33,771 nt of DNA from Pseudoroseomonas ludipueritiae (GTDB lineage: Bacteria; Pseudomonadota; Alphaproteobacteria; Acetobacterales; Acetobacteraceae): contig NZ_JACTUZ010000036.1 in assembly GCF_014490445.1 (NCBI RefSeq), forward strand, positions 1 to 33,771, written 5' to 3'. Shown piece by piece: positions 8,975 to 16,754 of the stretch. The notes under the pieces are model-generated. The model was not told where the DNA came from. It did not search any database and saw nothing but the letters and a program-made list of their open reading frames with translations. Within the stretch, counting starts at the first letter, position 1, and every line of letters begins with the position of its first letter. Made by a program: the position numbers and the translations under genes.

Positions 8975-8992
8975 AGGGCGGATTTCCGCACA
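8975..8992. promoter_or_regulatory. DctD-like upstream activator dyad, site 2
   Basis: AGGGCGGA-TT-TCCGCACA matches the same ideal dyad perfectly in the right arm and 6 of 8 in the left. The outer perfect half-sites of the two dyads (8943-8950 and 8985-8992) are exact inverted copies of each other. Tandem DctD sites of this kind are known upstream of rhizobial dctA. Confidence 0.65.
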
Positions 8993-9054
8993 AATCAACG
9001 GGGCACGAAACATGTATCAGTTATATGTTGCGTGTTTTCAGTCGCCTAACCGGC

Positions 9055-9069
9055 TGGCATGCTGCTTGC
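9055..9069 (+). promoter_or_regulatory. Sigma-54 (-24/-12) promoter of dctA
   Basis: TGGCATG-CTGC-TTGC fits the consensus TGGCACG-N4-TTGC with one mismatch and exact spacing between the GG and GC elements. The expected transcription start is near 9080, leaving a leader of about 90 bases before the ATG at 9170. It lies downstream of two DctD-like dyads and next to a gene for a DctD-type activator. A possible but poor IHF site is seen in the AT-rich stretch 9010-9035. Confidence 0.85.
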
Positions 9070-9156
9070 CAAAGGGGCGTTCATGGCCGCCAAACCGGGC
9101 AGTTCAGCCCCCGGCGCCAGTTTGGACAATATTGGCCCGCCGCGCCGGGCTGGACT

Positions 9157-9163
9157 GGAAGGA
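9157..9163 (+). promoter_or_regulatory. Ribosome site deciding the dctA start
   Basis: GGAAGGA at 9157-9163 is six bases before the ATG at 9170. The other in-frame ATGs at 9059 and 9083 fall on or next to the promoter, and the ATG at 9164 is too close to this site. Confidence 0.6.
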
Positions 9164-9169
9164 ATGCCG

Positions 9170-10501
9170 ATGGCGAGTTTCGCCCCCACCGCACCGGCTG
9201 GGCCCGTGAAGAAGAGGCTGTGGCAGCACCTGTATTTCCAGGTGCTGGTCGCCATCGCGCTCGGCATCGCCCTGGGCCATTTCTGGCCGGAAGAAGGCAC
9301 GGCGATGAAGCCGCTGGGTGATGCCTTCATCAAGCTGGTGAAGATGATCATCGCCCCCGTCATCTTCCTGACGGTCACCACCGGCATCGCCGGCATGAGC
9401 GACCTGCAGAAGGTGGGCCGCGTCGCCGGCAAGGCGATGATCTACTTCCTGTGCTTCTCCACCCTGGCGCTGATCGTCGGCCTGATCGTCGGCAACCTGC
9501 TGCAGCCGGGCTACGGGCTGCACATCAACCCGGCCACGCTGGATGCCAAGGCGGTGCAGGGCTACGCCAACCAGGCGCATGAGCAGACCATCACCGGTTT
9601 CCTCATGAACATCATCCCCACCACGATCGTCAGCCCCTTTGTCACCGGCGACATCCTGCAGGTGCTGTTCTTCGCGGTGCTCTTCGGCATCTCGCTGGCC
9701 CTGGTGGGCGAGCGCGGCAAGCCGGTGCTGGACTTCTTCCAGACGGTGACGGCGCCGGTCTTCACGCTGGTCGGCATCCTCATGAAGGCCGCTCCCGTCG
9801 GTGCCTTCGGCGCCATGGCCTTCACCATCGGCCGCTATGGCATTTCCTCGGTCGCCAACCTCGCCTTCCTGGTCGGCACCTTCTACGTCACCTCGCTGCT
9901 CTTCGTGCTGGTCGTACTGGGCGCGGTGGCGCGCTACAACGGCTTCAGCATCCTGGCGCTGGTCCGCTACATCAAGGAAGAGCTGCTGCTGGTGCTCGGC
10001 ACCTCCTCCTCCGAGGCCGCGCTGCCGACGCTGATGGAGAAGATGGAGCGCGCGGGCTGCAAGAAGTCCGTGGTCGGCCTCGTCATCCCCACCGGCTACA
10101 GCTTCAACCTGGACGGCACCAATATCTACATGACGCTGGCGGCGCTGTTCATCGCGCAGGCCACCGACATCCAGCTGAGCATCGGGGACCAGGTCCTGCT
10201 GCTGCTGGTGGCGATGCTCTCCTCCAAGGGTGCCGCCGGCATCACAGGCGCGGGCTTCATCACCCTGGCGGCCACGCTGTCCGTGGTGCCTTCCGTGCCC
10301 GTCGCGGGCATGGCGCTGATCCTGGGCATCGACCGCTTCATGTCCGAGTGCCGCGCGCTGACCAACCTGGTCGGCAATGCCGTGGCGACCGTGGTGGTTG
10401 CGCGCTGGGAAGGCGAGCTGGACCGCGCCCGCCTGGATGCCGCCATGGCCGGCAATCCTCTGCCGGACCCCTCCGGCGCCGCCATCGTCGCGGCCGAGTA
10501 A
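9170..10501 (+). CDS. dctA: C4-dicarboxylate:cation symporter DctA
   Basis: A 443-residue inner-membrane transporter of the dicarboxylate/amino acid:cation symporter (GltPh/DAACS) family. Visible signatures are the serine-rich hairpin [15 protein letters not shown] (from residue 278), the TM7 segment [10 protein letters not shown] (from residue 313) and the second hairpin [13 protein letters not shown], together with hydrophobic helices along the whole length. It imports succinate, malate and fumarate with protons, and in some species aspartate or related acids. It is transcribed from a -24/-12 promoter with DctD-like sites and is divergent from dctBD. The stop is only seven bases from the stop of the convergent iclR gene. 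Confidence 0.95.
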   Translation: MASFAPTAPAGPVKKRLWQHLYFQVLVAIALGIALGHFWPEEGTAMKPLGDAFIKLVKMIIAPVIFLTVTTGIAGMSDLQKVGRVAGKAMIYFLCFSTLALIVGLIVGNLLQPGYGLHINPATLDAKAVQGYANQAHEQTITGFLMNIIPTTIVSPFVTGDILQVLFFAVLFGISLALVGERGKPVLDFFQTVTAPVFTLVGILMKAAPVGAFGAMAFTIGRYGISSVANLAFLVGTFYVTSLLFVLVVLGAVARYNGFSILALVRYIKEELLLVLGTSSSEAALPTLMEKMERAGCKKSVVGLVIPTGYSFNLDGTNIYMTLAALFIAQATDIQLSIGDQVLLLLVAMLSSKGAAGITGAGFITLAATLSVVPSVPVAGMALILGIDRFMSECRALTNLVGNAVATVVVARWEGELDRARLDAAMAGNPLPDPSGAAIVAAE

Positions 10502-10508
10502 GTTAAGT

Positions 10509-11330
10509 TCAGCGACCCGGCGCGGCTTCCATGGCCGCGCCGGCCCGCCGCAGGGCGGGGTCGAAAGGATTGAGGCGGGCGCCGATGGCGTCCGCCTCTT
10601 TTATGAGCGCGGCCGCGACGGTGGCGCGGCGCTCCTCGCCCATCCGGTCCGTGGTGGTGCCGATGGAGAGCGCCGCCGCCGCCCGGCCATCCGCATCCAG
10701 TACCGGCACGCCCAGGCCCGCCATGCCTGGCAGGATGCCGAAGGCGGCGCAGTAGCCCTGCCGCCGCACGCTCGCCAGCTCCGCCCGCAGCCCGCCTTCG
10801 TCCAGGCCGCCGAATTCCTCGATGCGCGGCAGGTTGTGGCGGATCACCTCGTCCTGCTCCGCTGGCGGCATGAAGGCCAGGATGGCGCTGGAGCCCTGGC
10901 CGACGCCCAGCGGCACCCGGCCGCCGATATCGCCGGTAAAGGTCAGGATCGGCAGCGGCCCGGCGCTGCGGTCGATGCAGACGGCATCGAAGCCATTGCG
11001 CACCAGCAGGAACACCGTCTCCCCCAATGCCGCTGTCAGCCGGAGCAAGGCGGGACGGGCGATGTCGCGCAGCCCCACCGCCTGCCCGGAGCGGGCGGCG
11101 AGCAGGAAGAAGGAGAGGCCCAGGCGGTAGCGGCGCCGGGTGGCGTCGTGCTCCACGAAGCCCTCGGCCACCAGCAGGCGCAGGATGCGGTGCACGGTGG
11201 GGCGGGGCAGGGCCGCGGCATCCGCCAGTTCCGCCAGGCGCTGGCCTTGCGGGTCGCCAGAGCCGAGCAGGCGCAAAAGGCGCAGGGCGCGGGGCAGGCT
11301 GCCGGCTTGGTCGGAGACGGGTTCGATCAT
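10509..11330 (-). CDS. IclR-family transcriptional regulator
   Basis: The 273-residue protein has an N-terminal winged helix-turn-helix (about residues 12-75, with the recognition helix in the LPRPTVHRILRLL segment). A C-terminal effector-binding IclR domain follows (FLLVRNGFDAVCIDR, then the AAFGILPGMAGLGVPV and AALSIG segments). The ATG at 11330 gives the usual family length; an upstream in-frame start at 11417 would add 29 residues lying across the putative promoter. It is divergent from the hyuA-hyuB operon and two 16-bp repeats lie between them, so it very likely controls that operon and itself. IclR proteins can repress or activate and bind small carboxylates or amides; the effector is unknown. 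Confidence 0.92.
   Translation of the reverse strand: MIEPVSDQAGSLPRALRLLRLLGSGDPQGQRLAELADAAALPRPTVHRILRLLVAEGFVEHDATRRRYRLGLSFFLLAARSGQAVGLRDIARPALLRLTAALGETVFLLVRNGFDAVCIDRSAGPLPILTFTGDIGGRVPLGVGQGSSAILAFMPPAEQDEVIRHNLPRIEEFGGLDEGGLRAELASVRRQGYCAAFGILPGMAGLGVPVLDADGRAAAALSIGTTTDRMGEERRATVAAALIKEADAIGARLNPFDPALRRAGAAMEAAPGR
10517..10543. terminator. Hairpin in the iclR 3' end, after dctA
   Basis: A 10-bp perfect stem CCGGCGCGGC / GCCGCGCCGG with a 7-base loop lies 15 bases after the dctA stop, inside the last codons of the convergent iclR gene. It has no U-tract; it may end or stabilise the dctA message. Confidence 0.4.
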
Positions 11331-11332
11331 CG

Positions 11333-11348
11333 TGTTCCGCTTAGCGAA
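11333..11348. promoter_or_regulatory. Putative IclR operator, copy 1
   Basis: TGTTCCGCTTAGCGAA is the first of two tandem copies of TGTTCCG-N2-TAG-N-GAA. It contains an internal dyad (GTTC...GAAC with GCT-T-AGC inside). It lies just upstream of the iclR ATG, over its ribosome site. Confidence 0.5.
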
Positions 11349-11355
11349 CCACATC

Positions 11356-11371
11356 TGTTCCGAATAGTGAA
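11356..11371. promoter_or_regulatory. Putative IclR operator, copy 2
   Basis: TGTTCCGAATAGTGAA shares 13 of 16 bases with copy 1 and is offset from it by 23 bases. It overlaps the likely -10 region of the iclR promoter, as expected for autoregulation. Confidence 0.5.
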
Positions 11372-11393
11372 ATTTTGACGCTCCCGATGTCAA
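11364..11393 (-). promoter_or_regulatory. Probable iclR promoter
   Basis: On the minus strand a perfect TTGACA (-35, 11393-11388) is followed after 18 bases by CACTAT (11369-11364), a moderate -10. The -10 falls inside operator copy 2. No equally good promoter is seen for the divergent hyuA. Confidence 0.45.
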
Positions 11394-11471
11394 GGAGCGG
11401 AATTCTTCTTGCGGCATTCAGAATGAAGGGGTTGCATCGACCTGAGGGCATTCTGCGGCGAGGAGGCTTGC

Positions 11472-13544
11472 ATGGCGCGTTGGCGGGTAGGCGTGGATTC
11501 GGGCGGGACCTTCACCGATGTCTGCCTCTTCGACGAGGAGAATGGCCGCGTCGAAGTCTGGAAGGTCTCCTCCACCCCGGACGACCCCTCCCGCGGCATT
11601 GCCCAGGGCGTCGAGGAAGGCATGCGCCGCGTGGCCCCCGAGGCCGGTGACAAGCCCGCCGCGCCGGTCACCTATTTCGGCCATGGCACCACCGTCGCCA
11701 CCAATGCGCTGATCCAGCACCGGGGCGTGAAGACCGGGCTGGTGACCACGGACGGCTTCCGCGACCTGCTGGAGATCGGCCGCCAGAAGCGCCCGGACCT
11801 TTACGACATGCAGGCGGACAAGCCGCCCGTGCTGGTCTCCCGCGACCTGCGGCAGGAAGTGCCGGAGCGGGTGCGGCATGACGGCAGCATCGACCTGCCG
11901 CTGGACGAGACGCGGATGCGCGCCGCCGCCGTGGCGCTGCGCGAGGCGGGGGTGAAGGCGGTGGCCGTTTCCTTCCTCTATGGCTTCATCCGGCCGGAGC
12001 ACGAGGCGCGGGCGGTGGAGATCCTGCGCGAGGAGATGCCCGAAGCCTTCATCAGCGCCGGCCATGAGACCGCGCCCGAGTTCCGGGAATTCGAGCGGCT
12101 CTCCACCGTGGTGCTGAACGCCTACCTCGGCCCGGTGATGCGCAGCTACATCGAGAAGCTGACGCCGCGCCTGGAAAGCCTGGGCATGACGGCGGCGCCG
12201 CACCTGACGCAAAGCAATGGCGGCGTCATCAGCTTCGCGGCGGCGGCGGGGCTGCCGGTGCGGACGGTGCTCTCCGGCCCTTCCACCGGCGTGGTGGGCG
12301 CACAGGCTATCGGCAAGCTGGCGGGCTACGAGGACCTGATCACCTTCGACATGGGCGGCACCTCCACCGATGTGGCGCTGCTGCAAGGCGGCCAGTGCCG
12401 CCTGACCAGCGAGGCGGTGGTGCATGGCTACCCGATCAAGGCGCCGATGCTGGATATCCATACGGTGGGCGCCGGGGGCGGCTCCATCGCCTATGTTGAT
12501 GCGGGCGGGCTGCTGAAGGTGGGGCCGCGCTCCTGCGGCGCCTTCCCGGGCCCCGTTTGCTACGACCAGGGCAATACCGAGCCCGCCACCACCGATGCCA
12601 ATGTGGTGCTGCAAACGCTGAATCCGACGCATCTGCTGGGTGGGCGGATGGCCATCCGGCAGGATTTGTCCAGGGCCGCCATCCAGCGCGTGGCGGACCA
12701 GCTTGGCCTGGGGCTGATGGAAACGGCGCAGGGTATTCTCTCCGTCGTCACGGCCAACATGGCCCGCGCCATCCGCGTCATTTCCGTGCAGCGCGGCCAT
12801 GACCCGCGCGACTTCACGCTGATGGCCTTCGGCGGTGGCGGCCCGCTACATGCGGCGCGGCTGGCCAAGGAACTGGACATGAAGCGCGTGCTGGTGCCGC
12901 GCAATCCCGGCATCCTCTGCGCCATGGGCCTGCTGCTGACTGACCTGCGCGCCGATTTCGCCGCCACCAAGCTGCTGCCGCTGAAGCCTGCTTCGATCGG
13001 CGATGTGGCCGAGGGCTTCGCGACCCTGACGGCCCGCGCCGAGGAGTGGTTCGAGCATGAGGGGACCGCCCCCGCCAACCGCGTGCTCACCCGCACCGCC
13101 GACATGCGCTACAAGGGGCAGAATTACGAACTGGCCGTGACGCTGCCGGAAGGCCCGGTGACGCAGGCGACGCTGGAAGCCCTGGCCGCCGGCTTCGCCG
13201 AGTTGCACCGCCAGCGCTACGGCTTCATCGCCGAGGGCGAGCCGGTGCAGATCGTCACGCTGCGGCTGGAGGCCACCGGCCTGGTGCGGAAGGCCACCCT
13301 GACGCGCTACCCGGATGCCGGGCCCGATGCCAGCGGCGCCCGCATTGGGGAGCGCCCGGTCTGGTTCCCAGAGGCACAGGATTTCGTCGCGACCCCGATC
13401 TACAGCCGTGATGAGCTGAAGCCCGGCAACCGCTTCACCGGCCCCGCCATCGTCGAGCAGATGGACACCACCACCGTGGTGCCGCCGGGCATGACCGCGC
13501 GCGTCGATCCCTATCTCAACCTGATCCTGGAGGCCGCGGCATGA
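11472..13544 (+). CDS. hyuA: Hydantoinase/oxoprolinase family subunit A (first copy)
   Basis: The 690-residue protein begins with VGVDSGGTFTDV (residues 6-17), the phosphate-binding loop of the ATP-dependent HyuA/OxoA superfamily. It has GHGTTVATNAL (70-80) and a second ATPase loop DMGGTSTDV (from 293). With HyuB it forms ATP-hydrolysing amidases or carboxylases: N-methylhydantoinase, 5-oxoprolinase, caprolactamase, acetone carboxylase. An AGGAGG lies five bases before the ATG. It is the first gene of a ten-gene run and is divergent from iclR. Both ATPase loops are intact, so activity is likely. The substrate cannot be named; a cyclic amide is the most economical guess given the downstream amine dehydrogenase. 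Confidence 0.9.
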   Translation: MARWRVGVDSGGTFTDVCLFDEENGRVEVWKVSSTPDDPSRGIAQGVEEGMRRVAPEAGDKPAAPVTYFGHGTTVATNALIQHRGVKTGLVTTDGFRDLLEIGRQKRPDLYDMQADKPPVLVSRDLRQEVPERVRHDGSIDLPLDETRMRAAAVALREAGVKAVAVSFLYGFIRPEHEARAVEILREEMPEAFISAGHETAPEFREFERLSTVVLNAYLGPVMRSYIEKLTPRLESLGMTAAPHLTQSNGGVISFAAAAGLPVRTVLSGPSTGVVGAQAIGKLAGYEDLITFDMGGTSTDVALLQGGQCRLTSEAVVHGYPIKAPMLDIHTVGAGGGSIAYVDAGGLLKVGPRSCGAFPGPVCYDQGNTEPATTDANVVLQTLNPTHLLGGRMAIRQDLSRAAIQRVADQLGLGLMETAQGILSVVTANMARAIRVISVQRGHDPRDFTLMAFGGGGPLHAARLAKELDMKRVLVPRNPGILCAMGLLLTDLRADFAATKLLPLKPASIGDVAEGFATLTARAEEWFEHEGTAPANRVLTRTADMRYKGQNYELAVTLPEGPVTQATLEALAAGFAELHRQRYGFIAEGEPVQIVTLRLEATGLVRKATLTRYPDAGPDASGARIGERPVWFPEAQDFVATPIYSRDELKPGNRFTGPAIVEQMDTTTVVPPGMTARVDPYLNLILEAAA

Positions 13545-15193
13545 GCCACGCCATCGCCGAGGCCAAGCCCGCCGCGCTGGACCCCATCACCGTCGAGGTG
13601 ATCGGCGCCGCGCTCTCCTCCATCGTCGAGGAGACGGGGGAGGCGCTGATCCGCGCTTCCTATTCCACCAACATCAAGGAACGGCGGGACTGTTCCACCG
13701 CGCTGTTCAACGCGGCGGGGGAGACGCTCTGCCAGGCCGAGCATATCCCGATCCATCTCGGCTCCTTCATCGGCATCATCCCGCAGATCATGCGGAAGCA
13801 CCGGGTGGAGGATATGCGCCCGGGCGATGTCTTCGTCGGCAACGATGCCTATGAGGGCGGCGGCACCCACCTGCCGGACATCGTGCTGGCGGAGCCGATC
13901 TTTTTCGCGCACCGCATCGTCGCCTGGACGGTGAACCTGGCGCACCATTCGGACTTCGCGGACCGTGGCCACGCGCATATCTATCAGGAAGGGCTGCGCA
14001 TCCCGCCCGTGCGGCTCTACCGCGAGGGCGTGCTGCAGGAGGATGTGCAGAGCCTGATCCTGCTGAACTGCCAGGTGCCGCATGAGCGTCTGTCGGACCT
14101 GCGGGCGCAGATGGCGGCCAACCGCGTCGGCGTGCAGCGCTTCCAGGCGCTTTGCGCCAAGTATGGCGTCGAGACGGTGCTGGGGGCTGCGGCCGAGCTG
14201 CTGAACTATGCCGAGCGCAAGATGCGCGCCGGCATCGCCGCGCTGCCCGATGGCGCCTGGACCTTCAAGGATGTCTTCGACCCCATCGACATCCCGGATT
14301 CCATGCCCTTCGCCGTCAAGGTGACGATCCGGGGCGACAGCATGTCGCTGGATTTCGACGCGCCCGACCAGCGCCGCGCCGGCATCAACATGACCTACAC
14401 GGCGCTGCTGGCGACGGTCTATTACATCGTGAAATCCGTAGTGGACCCGACCATCCTGCCTAATGCCGGGCTGGCGCGGCCGCTGACCGTCACGGCGCGC
14501 AAGGGCAGCATCCTGAACTGCGAGCATCCGGCGGCGGTGAACGGGCGCCTCGCGGCCTGCCAGCGGGTGTCGGACCTCATCCTCGGCGCCATCTCCCAGG
14601 CGGCGCCGGAGCGGGTGACGGCCTGCTCCAACTCCATCTGCACCGTGGCCAGCTTCATCGGCCAGCGGAAGGAGGATGGCGCGCTCTGGGTCTATCTGGA
14701 GACCATGGGCGGCGGCAACGGCGCCCGCCACAACAAGGACGGGCTGGATGGCGTGCATGTGCACACCACCAATACCTCCAACCTGCCGGTCGAGGCGCTG
14801 GAGATCGAGTACCCGCTGACCCTGCTGCGTTACGAGCTGGTGCAGGATTCCGGCGGCACCGGCCGGTTCCGTGGCGGCATGGGCCTGCGCCGGGTGTATC
14901 GTGCGGATGAGGATTGCCTGGTGCGCGTCGATATCGGCCGGCTGCGCTCGCGTTCCTGGGGCCTGCAAGGTGGCGGTGCGGGCAGCAAAGGCGCGGTGGA
15001 ATGCGGCCCGGGCGTCACCTTCAACGGCAGCACCGCCGCGCTGAAGGCGGGGCAGTGGTTCGCCATCGTCAGCCCCGGCGCCGGCGCCTATGGCCCCCCG
15101 TCACAGCGCCCAGCCGAGGCGGTGGCGCGCGACGTGGCCGAGGGTGTGATCAGCGCCGCCCATGCAAAGGATGCCTACGGCTTCAAAGCCTGA
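13541..15193 (+). CDS. hyuB: Hydantoinase/oxoprolinase family subunit B (first copy)
   Basis: A 550-residue partner of the preceding HyuA, overlapping it by four bases (ATGA). It shows the HyuB metal-site signature GNDAYEGGGTHLPD (Asp102, His110, Asp113) followed by AHHSDFADRG (His135-His136, Asp138), and the C-terminal GGxGRFRGGMGLRR segment found throughout the family. HyuB proteins hold the hydrolytic or carboxylating active site, while HyuA supplies ATP-driven activation. Full length and intact. The pair is equally long but clearly different in sequence from the second HyuB at 23332, so it is an old paralogue and not a recent duplication. Confidence 0.9.
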   Translation: MSHAIAEAKPAALDPITVEVIGAALSSIVEETGEALIRASYSTNIKERRDCSTALFNAAGETLCQAEHIPIHLGSFIGIIPQIMRKHRVEDMRPGDVFVGNDAYEGGGTHLPDIVLAEPIFFAHRIVAWTVNLAHHSDFADRGHAHIYQEGLRIPPVRLYREGVLQEDVQSLILLNCQVPHERLSDLRAQMAANRVGVQRFQALCAKYGVETVLGAAAELLNYAERKMRAGIAALPDGAWTFKDVFDPIDIPDSMPFAVKVTIRGDSMSLDFDAPDQRRAGINMTYTALLATVYYIVKSVVDPTILPNAGLARPLTVTARKGSILNCEHPAAVNGRLAACQRVSDLILGAISQAAPERVTACSNSICTVASFIGQRKEDGALWVYLETMGGGNGARHNKDGLDGVHVHTTNTSNLPVEALEIEYPLTLLRYELVQDSGGTGRFRGGMGLRRVYRADEDCLVRVDIGRLRSRSWGLQGGGAGSKGAVECGPGVTFNGSTAALKAGQWFAIVSPGAGAYGPPSQRPAEAVARDVAEGVISAAHAKDAYGFKA

Positions 15194-15218
15194 ACCCTGA
15201 GCCCCCGAACCCTGAGCC
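15192..15218 (+). repeat. 12-bp tandem direct repeat
   Basis: GAACCCTGAGCC occurs at 15192-15203 and again at 15207-15218. The first copy overlaps the hyuB stop codon. It fills the short gap before the binding-protein gene, whose ribosome site AAGGAGA follows at once. It is probably a local duplication. Confidence 0.6.
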
Positions 15219-15233
15219 AAGGAGACCAAGCCC

Positions 15234-16754
15234 ATGCCTCCCGTGACTCTGTCCCGCCGCTCCATGCTCGCCGGTGCCGCGGCGCTGCCCTTCCTGCGTA
15301 TCCCGGGCGCGCGCGCGGCGGCGCCGGGGGTGCTGACCTTCGGCCTTTCCTCCTTCCCGCCCTCCATCCAGCCATGGGCCAATAGCGGCACGGCGGCGGC
15401 GACCATGAAGCTGCTGATGTATCGCGGCCTCACCTCCTATGCCGATGACGGTTCGTTGCGCGGGGAGTTGGCGGAAAGCTGGGCGCGGGACGGCGACAAA
15501 GCCTGGGTCTTCAAGATGCGGGACGCGAAGTTCCAGAACGGCGAGAAGGTCACCTCCGCCGATGTGAGATGGACCATCGAACAGGTCGCCGATGCCAAGT
15601 CCACCGCCTTCTTCCGCAACGAGATGCAGAAGGTGGAAGCGGTCGAGACACCGGACGACCGCACGGTGCGCATCGTCACCAAGGTGCCGGTGGTGACGCT
15701 TCCCAATATGATGGCCAGCTACCACTTGCCGATCATCTACCGCTCCTCCGACCGGCGGGAGCCGGTGGGGGCGGGGCCCTTCATCCTGAAGGGGCAGGAG
15801 CGTGGTACCTCCCTGGATTTCGAGGCCAATCCGAATTTCTACAAGCCTGGCCTGCCGAGGCTGAAGGGTATCCGCGTCGTCGCCTATCAGGATGAGAACC
15901 TGCGGGTCTCCGCCTTGCAGTCCGGCGACCTGGACCTGATCGAATACGTGCCCTGGCAGGCCATGGATGCCATCACCGCCAACCCGGCGCTGAGCCTGGA
16001 TGCGGTGGATGGCGCCTTCATGTTCCTGGTCTTCAACGGCGCCAAGGCGCCCTTCAACGACCCGCGCGCGCGCAAGGGCGTGGCGCATGCCATCCGGCGG
16101 GAGGATGTGGTGAAGGCGGCCTTCTTTGGCCGTGGCTCCGGCCTGTTTCAGTTGCCCATCGCGGAATCCAGCGCCTACTACAACCCGGAATACAAGAACG
16201 CCTGGAAGTACGACCCGGATCTGGCGAAGAAGCTGCTGACGGAATCCGGAGCGTTGAATTCCCCGGTGACCATGCTCTCTACGGCCCAGTACGGCATGCA
16301 CAAGGACACGGCCGAAGTGGTGCAGAGCCAGTTGGCCGCCATCGGCATGAAGGTGCAGCTCAACCTGCCGGATTGGGCGACACGCGTGGCCATCGGCAAC
16401 CGGGGCCAGTACGACTTCGCGATGATGGGCACGGCGGCGGATAGCAACGATCCCGATGGCATCGCCAACTTCATCGATGGCAGCCTTTCGCCTTCCTATG
16501 TGCGGTCCTACGGCCTGAAGACGGAGCGCATCACGGAACTGCTGGCCGCTGGCCGCGCCGAATTCGACGAGGCCAAGCGCCGCGCGATCTACAAGGAAAT
16601 GGAAGGCATCGCCATTGAGGAGGCGCCGATCGTCGGCCTCACCTGGCGGAGCCAGGGCTATGCGATGAAGAAGGGCGTCACCGGCTTCAAGAACCTGCCG
16701 GGCGCGCTGACCTTCTATTCCGGCCTGACCTTCGAGACCACCTCCCTTGCGTGA
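15234..16754 (+). CDS. ABC transporter substrate-binding protein, family 5 (oligopeptide/dipeptide type), Tat-exported
   Basis: A 506-residue periplasmic protein with a twin-arginine signal (SRRSMLAG, Arg8-Arg9, hydrophobic core to about 22, probable cleavage after ARA at 26-28). The mature part has the family 5 features LAESWARDGDKAWVFKMRDAKFQNGEKVTSAD (about 75-106, quoted here only as a region) and NDPRARKGVAHAI. Such proteins deliver peptides, opines, amino-acid derivatives or sugars to an ABC permease. No permease or ATPase gene is present in this window, so it must use a transporter encoded elsewhere. A strong ribosome site, AAGGAGA, lies upstream. Its place between hyuB and the SDR suggests that it captures the substrate of this pathway. 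Confidence 0.9.
   Translation: MPPVTLSRRSMLAGAAALPFLRIPGARAAAPGVLTFGLSSFPPSIQPWANSGTAAATMKLLMYRGLTSYADDGSLRGELAESWARDGDKAWVFKMRDAKFQNGEKVTSADVRWTIEQVADAKSTAFFRNEMQKVEAVETPDDRTVRIVTKVPVVTLPNMMASYHLPIIYRSSDRREPVGAGPFILKGQERGTSLDFEANPNFYKPGLPRLKGIRVVAYQDENLRVSALQSGDLDLIEYVPWQAMDAITANPALSLDAVDGAFMFLVFNGAKAPFNDPRARKGVAHAIRREDVVKAAFFGRGSGLFQLPIAESSAYYNPEYKNAWKYDPDLAKKLLTESGALNSPVTMLSTAQYGMHKDTAEVVQSQLAAIGMKVQLNLPDWATRVAIGNRGQYDFAMMGTAADSNDPDGIANFIDGSLSPSYVRSYGLKTERITELLAAGRAEFDEAKRRAIYKEMEGIAIEEAPIVGLTWRSQGYAMKKGVTGFKNLPGALTFYSGLTFETTSLA

Noticed and set aside
9010-9035. IHF site between the DctD sites and the dctA promoter
   Set aside because: An IHF site would be expected, but the best matches to WATCAA-N4-TTR have at least two mismatches.
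9059-9169. Upstream in-frame starts for dctA
   Set aside because: They lie on, or immediately after, the -24/-12 promoter and lack a ribosome site; ATG 9170 has GGAAGGA at the right distance.
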